Assembly: GCA_034422115.1 (NCBI GenBank)
Contig: DAOUJW010000005.1
Coordinates: forward strand, 62,001 to 126,000
DNA: 64,000 bases
From: DAOUJW01 sp034422115
Lineage (GTDB): Bacteria; Chloroflexota; Dehalococcoidia; Lucifugimonadales; UBA2985
Direction: 5' to 3'
Part shown: piece after piece, positions 7,585 through 15,456 of the stretch
Layout of the letters: every line of letters starts with the position of its first letter
Position numbering within the stretch: position 1 is the first letter of the stretch
The notes under the pieces: model-generated
The model's database searches: none
What the model was told of the DNA's origin: nothing
Seen by the model: the letters and a program-made list of their open reading frames with translations, nothing else
Made by a program: the position numbers and the translations under genes

Positions 7585-9417
7585 CTACCGCTCGATCTTG
7601 AGCAGGGCCAGGAACGCCTCCTGGGGGATGTCCACGTTGCCCACCCGCTTCATCCGCTTCTTGCCCTCCGCCTGCTTCTCCAGCAGCTTCCTCTTGCGGG
7701 TCACGTCGCCGCCGTAGCACTTCGCCAGCACGTTCTTCCTCAGCGCGCTTATGGTCTCCCGCGCGATGATGCGGTTCCCTATCGCCGCCTGTATGGGCAC
7801 CTCAAACAGCTGGCGGGGTATCAGCGTCTTCAGCTTCTCCACCAGCGACTTGCCCTGGTAGTAGGCCTTGTCGCGATGCGTTATGAGCGACAGCGCGTCG
7901 ACGGGCTGGTTGTTGACCAGCAGGTCCAGCTTGACCAAGGGCGCAGCCCGATACCCGGTCAGGGAGTAGTCCATTGAGGCGTACCCCTGAGTGCGCGACT
8001 TGAGGTGATCGTAGAAGTCGACCAGCACCTCGGCCAGGGGCACCTGGTACTCCAGCAGCGCCCGCGCCTCCGACGACTGGCTGCTCTGTTCGCCCTCTGA
8101 CACCGCGCCCTGCAGGTACTCCATCCGCGTGAACTCCCCGCGACGGGCCGAGACCAGCTCCATAACCGTGCCAATGTGCCTTGCGGGGGTCACGATGCTC
8201 AGGGAGAGCAGCGGCTCCCGCATCTCCACGATGCGCTGGGCCGCCGGCAGCTTCGCAGGGCTCTCCACCTCAAGCTCCGTACCGTCGTCCAGCACGGTCT
8301 GATACGCAACGCCCGGCGCCGTCACCAGCAGGTTCAGGCCGTACTCCCTCTCAAGCCGCTCCTGTACAACCTCCATGTGAAGCAGACCCAGGAACCCGCA
8401 CCTGAACCCGAAGCCCAGGGCCGCGCTGGTCTCAGGCTCATAGCTCAGGGCGGCGTCGCTCAGTTGCAGCTTCTCCAGGGCGACGCGCAGCGCCAGGTAG
8501 TCCTCGCCCTCCGCAGGATAGAGGCCGGCGAAGACCATGGGTTTCAGTGCCTGGTAGCCCGGCAGAGGCTCGGCGGTGGGCTTCCTGGCCAGGGTGATGG
8601 TGTCCCCAACCCGGCACTCCCGCACGTTCTTCAAACCGGTGGCAATATACCCCACCTCTCCCGCGTAAAGGCTCTGCACCTGGGTCAGCTGCGGGTGGAA
8701 CACCCCCACCTCCAGCACGTCGCCAACGGAGCCGGTGGACATCATCACCACCTCGGTGGCTTTGCTGATGGAGCCTCCGAACAGGCGCACGTAGGCCACC
8801 ACGCCCTTGTATGGGTCGTAGGCGGAGTCGAAAATCAGCGCCTTCAGAGAATCGGAGTGGCTCTTGGGAGGCGGCACCCGCTCCAAGATGGTCTCCAGAA
8901 GCTCGCCGACGCCCCGGCCGTCCTTGGCGGAGACGAATATCATCTCCTCCTCCATAAACCCGAAGGCCTGCTGAAGCTCCTCGGACACCGCCTGGGGATG
9001 GGCCACAGGCAGGTCGATCTTGTTGATCACGGGGATGATGGTCAGGTCATGCTCCAGGGCCAGGTACACGTTGGCCAGGGTCTGCGCCTGTATGCCCTGG
9101 GTGGCGTCAACCACCAGGAGCGCGCCTTCGCAGGCGGCCAGGGCCCGGGACACCTCGTAGCCGAAGTCCACGTGACCGGGCGTATCGATGAGGTTGAGCT
9201 GGTAGTCGCCGTCCCCGTTGGCGTAGGTCATCCGCACGGCCTTGCCCTTAATGGTAATGCCGCGCTCACGCTCCAGGTCCATCTGGTCCATGAACTGCTC
9301 CTGCATCTCGCGGGAGCTAACGGCGCCCGTAAGCTCCAGGATGCGGTCAGCCAGGGTGGACTTGCCGTGGTCTATGTGGGCGATGATGCAGAAGTTGCGA
9401 ATTCGGCTGGCGTCCAT
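7585..9417 (-). CDS. lepA: Elongation factor 4 (back-translocating GTPase)
   Basis: 610 aa ribosome-dependent translational GTPase. G1 is A-H-I-D-H-G-K-S-T near residue 13, switch I contains E-R-G-I-T-I-K-G, G3 is D-T-P-G-H-V-D-F near 83, and G4 is N-K-I-D. These are followed by domain II, the EF-G-like III and V domains, and the LepA-specific C-terminal domain ending K-C-Y-G-G-D-V-T-R-K-R-K-L-L. Length and domain order are normal. Separated from the upstream ABC ATPase gene by about 120 nt that contain a perfect palindrome. Confidence 0.97.
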   Translation of the reverse strand: MDASRIRNFCIIAHIDHGKSTLADRILELTGAVSSREMQEQFMDQMDLERERGITIKGKAVRMTYANGDGDYQLNLIDTPGHVDFGYEVSRALAACEGALLVVDATQGIQAQTLANVYLALEHDLTIIPVINKIDLPVAHPQAVSEELQQAFGFMEEEMIFVSAKDGRGVGELLETILERVPPPKSHSDSLKALIFDSAYDPYKGVVAYVRLFGGSISKATEVVMMSTGSVGDVLEVGVFHPQLTQVQSLYAGEVGYIATGLKNVRECRVGDTITLARKPTAEPLPGYQALKPMVFAGLYPAEGEDYLALRVALEKLQLSDAALSYEPETSAALGFGFRCGFLGLLHMEVVQERLEREYGLNLLVTAPGVAYQTVLDDGTELEVESPAKLPAAQRIVEMREPLLSLSIVTPARHIGTVMELVSARRGEFTRMEYLQGAVSEGEQSSQSSEARALLEYQVPLAEVLVDFYDHLKSRTQGYASMDYSLTGYRAAPLVKLDLLVNNQPVDALSLITHRDKAYYQGKSLVEKLKTLIPRQLFEVPIQAAIGNRIIARETISALRKNVLAKCYGGDVTRKRKLLEKQAEGKKRMKRVGNVDIPQEAFLALLKIER

Positions 9418-9481
9418 ATCAAGGCCATAGTAGCATAGGGATAGTATACCCTCAAGGCGGCCCGCCCTTACAAGAGATGCA

Positions 9482-9511
9482 AGTAGGGGCGGTTCGCGAA
9501 CCGCCCCTACT
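9482..9511. repeat. Perfect 30 bp palindrome (family C)
   Basis: AGTAGGGGCGGTTCG followed directly by its reverse complement, with no loop. The same 28 bp core recurs at 45385-45416. It lies behind the ABC ATPase gene and ahead of lepA on the minus strand, so it could act as a processing or termination hairpin, but it has no T-run. Confidence 0.8.
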
Positions 9512-9539
9512 CTGACCTCTATAGTCTTAAGGCGTGCGC

Positions 9540-10574
9540 TTACACGCGGATGCAGGAGACCCAGTGCTCCGGCGACACCTCACGAAGCTCCGGCACGCCG
9601 CGCTCGTTGGTGAGGCCTGCCGATTCAACGCCCATGCAATCGTCTATGGCGATGGGGCACCGGGGGTGGAACACACACCCGGCTGGTGGCCGCAGCGGGC
9701 TTGGCACGTCGCCCGTCAGCACGATGCGCTCCCGGGTCGCCTCCACAACGGGGTCGGGAATGGGCACGGCGGAGAGAAGCGCCTTGGTGTAGGGGTGCAA
9801 CGGGTTCTCGTACAACTCGTACCTGTCGGCGATCTCGGCAATCTTGCCAAGGTACATCACCACGATCCGGTCGCTGATGTGCCGCACGACTGAGAGGTCG
9901 TGGGCCACAAAGAGGTACGTCAGGTCAAACTCCTGCTGCAACTCCTCCAGGAGGTTGATGAGCTGGGCCTGAATGGACACGTCCAAGGCGGACACCGGCT
10001 CGTCGCAGGCGATGAAGCTGGGCCTCACGGCAAGGGCCCGGGCCACTCCGATTCGCTGCCTCTGGCCTCCGCTGAACTCGTGGGGGAACCTGGCCGCCAT
10101 GTGGGGGTTCAGGCCCACAACGCTGAGAAGCTCCGCAACCTGATCCCTGTACTCGTTGCGGCTTCTGGTGATCTTGTGCACCACCAGCGGCTCGCCGATG
10201 ATGTTTCCGGCGTTCATCCTGGGGTTCAGGGAGCCGTAGGGGTCCTGGAAGATCATCTGCATCTTGCGGCGGGCCTGTCGCAGCTCCCTGCCCTTCAGCT
10301 CTGACAGGTTCTGCCCCTCGAACATGACCTGTCCGGAGGTGGGCTGGTATACCTGGCCCAGGTGCAGGATGGTGCGGGCGGCGGTGGTCTTTCCGCAGCC
10401 GCTCTCACCCACCATACCCAGGGTCTCACCCCTGCGGATGAAGAAGCTGATGTCGTCCACCGCCTTAACGTCGGCAACGTGCCTCTGGAATACTATGCCC
10501 CTGGTTACGGGGAAGTATTTGACCAGGTTCTTGACGTCCAGAAGAATCTCACCCTCTTGCTTTTGCTCTGTCAT
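9540..10574 (-). CDS. Peptide ABC transporter ATP-binding protein, OppF/DppF type
   Basis: 344 aa cytoplasmic ATPase of the oligopeptide/dipeptide/nickel ABC family. Walker A is G-E-S-G-C-G-K-T-T near residue 59, the signature is F-S-G-G-Q-R-Q-R, and Walker B is I-A-C-D-E-P-V-S-A-L-D. The C-terminal oligopeptide-transporter extension carries P-P-A-G-C-x-F-H-P-R-C-P. The frame extends to 10709, but ATG 10574 has GGGGAGAAGG upstream and overlaps the stop of the partner gene (TAATG), so translation is coupled. No substrate-binding protein or OppC is adjacent; candidate OppB-type permeases lie at 20839 and 23158. Confidence 0.9.
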   Translation of the reverse strand: MTEQKQEGEILLDVKNLVKYFPVTRGIVFQRHVADVKAVDDISFFIRRGETLGMVGESGCGKTTAARTILHLGQVYQPTSGQVMFEGQNLSELKGRELRQARRKMQMIFQDPYGSLNPRMNAGNIIGEPLVVHKITRSRNEYRDQVAELLSVVGLNPHMAARFPHEFSGGQRQRIGVARALAVRPSFIACDEPVSALDVSIQAQLINLLEELQQEFDLTYLFVAHDLSVVRHISDRIVVMYLGKIAEIADRYELYENPLHPYTKALLSAVPIPDPVVEATRERIVLTGDVPSPLRPPAGCVFHPRCPIAIDDCMGVESAGLTNERGVPELREVSPEHWVSCIRV

Positions 10575-11563
10575 TACCTTCTCTCCCCGATACCGAGTTG
10601 GTCTGAAACCCAACATGCCGCCGTGTGGCCCTCGGCCACCTCTCGCAGCGGCGGGTACTCCACGGCGCACCTGTCTATAGCGTATCTGCATCGAGGCCTG
10701 AATGAGCAACCCGCCGGCAGTCCAATGAGGTCCGGCGGGGACCCCTCAATCGGGTCAAGCTGCTCCTTGCGGGGCTCGTCCAGCCGCGGCACCGAGTTCA
10801 GCAGGCCGATGGTGTAGGGGTGCCGCGGGTTGGTGTATATCTCCCGGGCGGTGCCCCTCTCGATGATCTTGCCGGCGTACATAACGTTCACGCGGTCGGC
10901 GTATCGGGCCACCACCCCCAGGTTGTGAGTGATGATAAGCACTGCGGTCCCCGTCTCCCGCCCCAGCCTCCTGACCAGCTCCAGTATCTGGGCTTGAATG
11001 GTCACGTCCAGAGCCGTGGTCGGCTCGTCGGCTATGAGCATTTTGGGGTCGCAGCTGAGGGCCATTGCAATCATAACCCTCTGGCGCATACCGCCGCTGA
11101 ACTGGTGGGGATAGTCCCTGAGACGTCCCCTGCCCTCCGGTATGCCCACCATCTCAAGAAGGTCGCCGGCCCGGTCGTTGGCAGCGGCCTGATCCAAACC
11201 AAGGTGCAGCATCAGGGCTTCCGTAAGCTGCTTGCCTATGGTGAGCACGGGGTTCAGCGATGTCATGGGCTCCTGGAAGATCATCGCCATGTCCTTGCCC
11301 CGAATGCGCCTCATCTCTGAGTCGTCCAGGGCCAGCAGGTCCTGGCCGTTGAAGTTGACCTCGCCGGCAACGGTCCTGCCGGGCCTCTGGATGAGACGCA
11401 TAATGGAAAGGGCGCTGACGCTCTTCCCGCAGCCGCTCTCACCCACCAGCCCCAGGGTCTCCCCCTCCTCCAGGTCATAGGTGATGTTGTCTACTGCTTT
11501 TACCACTCCTTCAGGAGTGAAGAAGTAGGTCGATAGGTCCTTTACCTCCAGCAGATTGGCCAC
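10574..11563 (-). CDS. Peptide ABC transporter ATP-binding protein, OppD/DppD type
   Basis: 329 aa ATPase partner of the OppF-type gene that follows it (1 nt overlap). Walker A is G-E-S-G-C-G-K-S near residue 39, the signature is F-S-G-G-M-R-Q-R, Walker B is L-I-A-D-E-P-T-T-A-L-D, and the oligopeptide C-terminal region contains L-P-A-G-C-S-F-R-P-R-C. The two ATPases would energise one importer as a heterodimer. The upstream neighbours are tRNAs, so this is an ATPase-only operon; permease and binding-protein genes must lie elsewhere. Upstream of the ATG, TCAGGAGGGAATA gives a strong ribosome site. Confidence 0.9.
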   Translation of the reverse strand: MANLLEVKDLSTYFFTPEGVVKAVDNITYDLEEGETLGLVGESGCGKSVSALSIMRLIQRPGRTVAGEVNFNGQDLLALDDSEMRRIRGKDMAMIFQEPMTSLNPVLTIGKQLTEALMLHLGLDQAAANDRAGDLLEMVGIPEGRGRLRDYPHQFSGGMRQRVMIAMALSCDPKMLIADEPTTALDVTIQAQILELVRRLGRETGTAVLIITHNLGVVARYADRVNVMYAGKIIERGTAREIYTNPRHPYTIGLLNSVPRLDEPRKEQLDPIEGSPPDLIGLPAGCSFRPRCRYAIDRCAVEYPPLREVAEGHTAACWVSDQLGIGERR

Positions 11564-11679
11564 TATTCCCTCCTGATTTACCGTGAATCTTTATCCCCTT
11601 ATTCACAGTAACCTTGAGTTGTGAGATCCCCTATGTCTACCCTCTGTATCTCCTGGCAGGAGTCCTAATCCCTTGCTCC

Positions 11680-11761
11680 TGGGGAAGAGGAGACTCGAAC
11701 TCCTACGCCCTTAGGCACATGATCCTAAGTCATGCTCGTCTGCCAATTCCGACACTTCCCC
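11680..11761 (-). tRNA. tRNA-Leu (TAG)
   Basis: Reads as acceptor GGGGAAG / CTTCCCC, a D-arm with GGAATTGGCAGAC, an anticodon loop C-T-T-A-G-G-A (anticodon TAG), a short class II variable arm, and T-arm AGGAG-TTCGAGT-CTCCT. Discriminator A; CCA is not encoded. It lies 13 nt after tRNA-Lys on the same strand. Confidence 0.9.
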
Positions 11762-11774
11762 ACCTATCCGGCTC

Positions 11775-11847
<73 letters not shown>

Positions 11848-12081
11848 TAACTTGTGTCTCGTGGAAACCACGAAATTATCGGCGAATTTATCACGGAATG
11901 CACTATCTGTCAAGCATTTCCACGTTGGGCGGATAGTTTAGCTGCCCTCTATCCCGTGTGCAAGCGGGTTTCCATCATACGCTACTAGCCTCCTGATTAC
12001 GAAAACGTATGAATGAAGGTTTGGTTGACCTGCAATCCAGAGAAGCAGGAATCAAGGATTGGTGAAAGCCGCGCTCGCGTA

Positions 12082-15000
12082 TCAGGAAGTCGTAGTCTCG
12101 GCGCGCCCCACCCTTGCAATGCGCCCCAGCCAGCGCGGCACGGTCTCGTTGAAGATGGAGTAGACAATGGGCACCACAACCAGGGTCAATACGGTTGAGC
12201 TGAAGAGGCCGCCGATTACCACCGTCGCCAACTCCGCGCTGATTATTCCGCCCTCTTCGTCGCTGATGGCCGCCAGGGGCAGCAGCGCAAAGCTGGTGGT
12301 CAACGCCGTCATGAGAATGGGGCGCAGCCGGACGCGGCCCCCGGTAATCAGCGCATCGTATACCGAGCGTCCACCCTGGCGCAGCTGCTCCACAAAGGCA
12401 ATCAGCACAATGGCGTTGGTCACCACTATGCCAATGAGCAGCAGGATGCCCATCATCGCCGAGAGGCTCAGGGTTCGGTCCGTTATGGCCAACGCCGCGA
12501 GCGCGCCTATCAGCGCCAGGGGCAGGCTGGTTATGATGACCAAGGGATTCCGCAGGGAGCCGAGGCTGGCCACCATTACCAGGTAGACCAGCACTATGCC
12601 CACCGCCATTGAGATCAGGATTGCCCGCATCCCCTCCGCTATGTCTCCAAAGATGCCGCCGCTGCTGACGTTCACGCCCGGGGGCAGCGCCAGGGACGCG
12701 ATCTTCTCGTCCACCAGGAGGCCTATGGCCTGGGTGTCCTCCCCGGAAAGGTCGCCCGTTATGGTGGCCGACCGCACGCCGTCGGTGCGGCTGATGGTGA
12801 CTGGCCCCTTCCTGACCACAACCTCCGCCAGCTCCTCCAGGGGCGCCGCGCCGCCCGGACCGGCTATTACCAGCTTCTTGACCTGCTCTATGCCGCCTGC
12901 GGCCTGCCGATTCCCTGCCAGCACAACGTCGGCGCTCTCGCCATCGATGACAATGCTGCTGACGGTCCGCCCCGTCAGGTACTGGCTCAGCTGTACGCCG
13001 ACTTGTCTGGTGGTCAGACCGATTGCGCCGGCCCTGGACGGGTCGACCTGGATGGACACCTCGTCCCGCGCCTGGGCCACGTCGCTCTCAAGGTTTACCA
13101 CCCCCTCAACGGACGAGATGGCCTCCACCAGTTGGCTGGACGCCACGGCGATGTCGTCGTAGTTTGAGCCGGTGACGCTGATCTCCACGCCGCTGGTGGG
13201 AGGCCCGGCGGTTATCTCCGTGATCCTGACAGTTCTGCCCGGCTTGTCCAGCTCCTCCCTGAGAGTGGTGGCAATGTCTTCGGGCGCGCCCGATGGCAGA
13301 TTGACCAGCAGGCTTGCGTTGTTCTGTCCTCCGGGGGCGCCTCCAAACTGCAAATTGGTCTGGCCCACAGTGGCGATGTACAGGTCCGAAATCTCGTCTA
13401 TCCGCGCCTCTATCTCCTCCACTTCCTTCAGCGTATTGCCCAGGGGCGTGCCGGGAGGCAGGGCGACCTCTATCTGGAGCGACCGCTCTCCGCCTGTTGG
13501 GAAGAAGGTCACCGGGATGACGGCCAGCAGCCCCAGGCTGCCAACGGTTACCACAAAGACGGCCGCCAGGGTGATGACCTTGTGGCCAAGTGACCACCTG
13601 AGAATGGGCGTGTACACGCGCTGCAACCACGTCTCCTGGCCCAGCACCTCTTCGCCCTCGGCGACGACCTCTTCAGGCAGGTCGCCCGGCCTCAGCAAGT
13701 ACGCGCCCAGCACGGGCACGGCGGTCAGGGCGACGACCAGCGACGCCAGAAGCGCGAAGGTGACGGTGAGCGCGAAGGGCTCGAAGAAGGACCCGACAAG
13801 GCCCTCGATGAAGGCCAGGGGCAGGAACACCACCACCGTCGTCATGGTGGATGCGAAGATGGCCGGGCCTACCTCCGTCGTAGCGTCCAGGGCCGCGCGC
13901 CACCGGTCGCGACCGGCCTGGATGTGGCGGTACACGTTCTCCAGCACGACTATGGCGTCGTCCACCACGCGCCCGACGGATATGGCCAGGCCTCCCAGGG
14001 TCATGAAGTTGAGGGTCAGGTCCTGCCACGCCAGGAGCAGCACGCCGGTGAAGACGCTCAGGGGAATGGACAGCCCTATGACCACGGTGGGGCGAACGGT
14101 GTTGAACATCCCCCTTATGAAGGTGGGCCGGATGGTGAACATGAAGGCGAACACAACGGTCACGGCAAAGAGGAACCCGAAGATGCCCTCCCGCCGCAGC
14201 TTGTCAATCTGGGCCTGAATCTCCGGCCCCTGGTCGGACACCACCACCAGCTCAACGTCCGGCGGCAGCTCCGTGAGGCCGTCCAGCACCTCGCGCACGC
14301 CGTTGGACACCTCAACGGTGTTGGCGTCCGCCTCCTTGAGAATGGACACGCTGATGCTGGACTTGCCGTTGGTGCGGGAGACGGAGGTGGTCATGCCCGG
14401 ACCCAGCCGGACGTCCGCTACGTCCTTCAACCGCACGGGGCCCGTCTCGGAAGCGCCGACTATCAGCTCCGCAATCTCCTCCACGGAGCCGAAGGCGTGA
14501 GTGGTCTTGGCCGGGACGGCCTGCCCGCTCTCGAAGATGAGGCCGGCGGGTATGCTCAGGTTGTTCTCCGTGAGGGCCGAGGATACCTGGAACAGGGATA
14601 CGCCGTTGGCCTGCAGCCTCTCGGGGTCCACGGATATGTTGACGCGCCGCTCCACCTCTCCCGTGACCTGGATATCCAGAATGCCGTCCACCTCCGAGAT
14701 GGCCGGGAGTATCTGCGACTGGACTATGCGCCTGGTGTCGGCGGCGTCCCGGTCGGAGATGGCGCTAAACTGGACAATGGGGAACTGGTCCGGCCTGAAG
14801 CGGCCCACGTTTGGCCGCTCAACGCCCGTCGGAAAGTTCAGGGCGGAAACGGCGGCTTCCACGTCGCTCTCGGCTGCGGCCATGTCCGTCCCGAACTTGA
14901 AGGTGGCCAGGACAATGGAGTTGCCCTCAAAGCTGGTGGACTGAATCGTCTCCAGACCCTGCATCCCGTCGATGACCGATTCCACGGGATCGGTGACGTC

Positions 15001-15186
15001 CCGCACCACCGCTTCAGGGTTGGCCGAAGGGTAGGAGGTGGTTACCGTCACCAGCGGGAACTCGATGTCCGGGAACAGGTCTACCCGCAGGGTGTTGTAG
15101 GCCGTAACGCCCGATATAAGAAGGAGGAAAATTGCCAGAAGTGTGACCGATCTCTTGCTGATGGCCGCGCCGGTGATGAATCGCAT
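12082..15186 (-). CDS. RND-family efflux permease (HAE1-type)
   Basis: 1034 aa inner-membrane transporter with the full RND layout: TM1 near residues 12-30, a large periplasmic loop, TM2-6 (about 335-540), a second large loop, and TM7-12 (about 855-1020). The proton-relay aspartate pair of TM4 is present (G-R-V-V-D-D-A-I-V-V-L-E-N). In the later relay helix, the position held by the essential Lys of AcrB is Thr here (G-I-V-V-T-N-A-I-V-L-I-A-F). No membrane-fusion or outer-membrane partner gene is nearby, as is common in single-membrane lineages. GGAGTAGAGA precedes the ATG. Substrate unknown; lipids or drugs are possible. Confidence 0.92.
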   Translation of the reverse strand: MRFITGAAISKRSVTLLAIFLLLISGVTAYNTLRVDLFPDIEFPLVTVTTSYPSANPEAVVRDVTDPVESVIDGMQGLETIQSTSFEGNSIVLATFKFGTDMAAAESDVEAAVSALNFPTGVERPNVGRFRPDQFPIVQFSAISDRDAADTRRIVQSQILPAISEVDGILDIQVTGEVERRVNISVDPERLQANGVSLFQVSSALTENNLSIPAGLIFESGQAVPAKTTHAFGSVEEIAELIVGASETGPVRLKDVADVRLGPGMTTSVSRTNGKSSISVSILKEADANTVEVSNGVREVLDGLTELPPDVELVVVSDQGPEIQAQIDKLRREGIFGFLFAVTVVFAFMFTIRPTFIRGMFNTVRPTVVIGLSIPLSVFTGVLLLAWQDLTLNFMTLGGLAISVGRVVDDAIVVLENVYRHIQAGRDRWRAALDATTEVGPAIFASTMTTVVVFLPLAFIEGLVGSFFEPFALTVTFALLASLVVALTAVPVLGAYLLRPGDLPEEVVAEGEEVLGQETWLQRVYTPILRWSLGHKVITLAAVFVVTVGSLGLLAVIPVTFFPTGGERSLQIEVALPPGTPLGNTLKEVEEIEARIDEISDLYIATVGQTNLQFGGAPGGQNNASLLVNLPSGAPEDIATTLREELDKPGRTVRITEITAGPPTSGVEISVTGSNYDDIAVASSQLVEAISSVEGVVNLESDVAQARDEVSIQVDPSRAGAIGLTTRQVGVQLSQYLTGRTVSSIVIDGESADVVLAGNRQAAGGIEQVKKLVIAGPGGAAPLEELAEVVVRKGPVTISRTDGVRSATITGDLSGEDTQAIGLLVDEKIASLALPPGVNVSSGGIFGDIAEGMRAILISMAVGIVLVYLVMVASLGSLRNPLVIITSLPLALIGALAALAITDRTLSLSAMMGILLLIGIVVTNAIVLIAFVEQLRQGGRSVYDALITGGRVRLRPILMTALTTSFALLPLAAISDEEGGIISAELATVVIGGLFSSTVLTLVVVPIVYSIFNETVPRWLGRIARVGRAETTTS

Positions 15187-15251
15187 TCTCTACTCCGCTC
15201 CGTATAGTGGTCTATAGTGGTCTTGGATTGTGAAGAAATTATCAAGGATTA

Positions 15252-15284
15252 CGCCATAAAATAACCCCCTCCCGTGGAGGGGGG
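15252..15284 (-). terminator. Rho-independent terminator behind tRNA-Gln
   Basis: On the minus strand, CCCCCTCC-ACG-GGAGGGGG forms an 8 bp perfect stem followed by TTATTTTAT. It sits between tRNA-Gln and the RND gene, so it probably ends the tRNA transcript. Confidence 0.7.
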
Positions 15285-15329
15285 CTTGACCGCCGCCAGG
15301 TTCTCTTCTCTGCTACATTCCTTGTTATC

Positions 15330-15403
15330 TGGCTGCCGAGCCTGGATTCGAACCAGGATTACCTGATCCAGAGTCAGGCGTGCTACCATTACACCACTCG
15401 GCA
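15330..15403 (-). tRNA. tRNA-Gln (CTG)
   Basis: Acceptor TGCCGAG / CTCGGCA, D-arm TGGTGTAATGGTAGCAC, anticodon loop C-T-C-T-G-G-A (anticodon CTG), T-arm CCTGG-TTCGAAT-CCAGG, discriminator G, and CCA encoded (15330-15332). Confidence 0.93.
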
Positions 15404-15456
15404 GTAAGGGCCAGTATTTCTAGTGTAATACTTCCCCCGATTGCCGGTCAAATAAT

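Noticed and set aside
8176..9438. 420-codon open frame antisense to lepA
   Set aside because: High GC keeps the opposite strand open; LepA motifs on the minus strand are unambiguous.
13924..15207. 427-codon open frame antisense to the RND permease
   Set aside because: Shadow frame; no ribosome site or domain, while the RND protein is complete.
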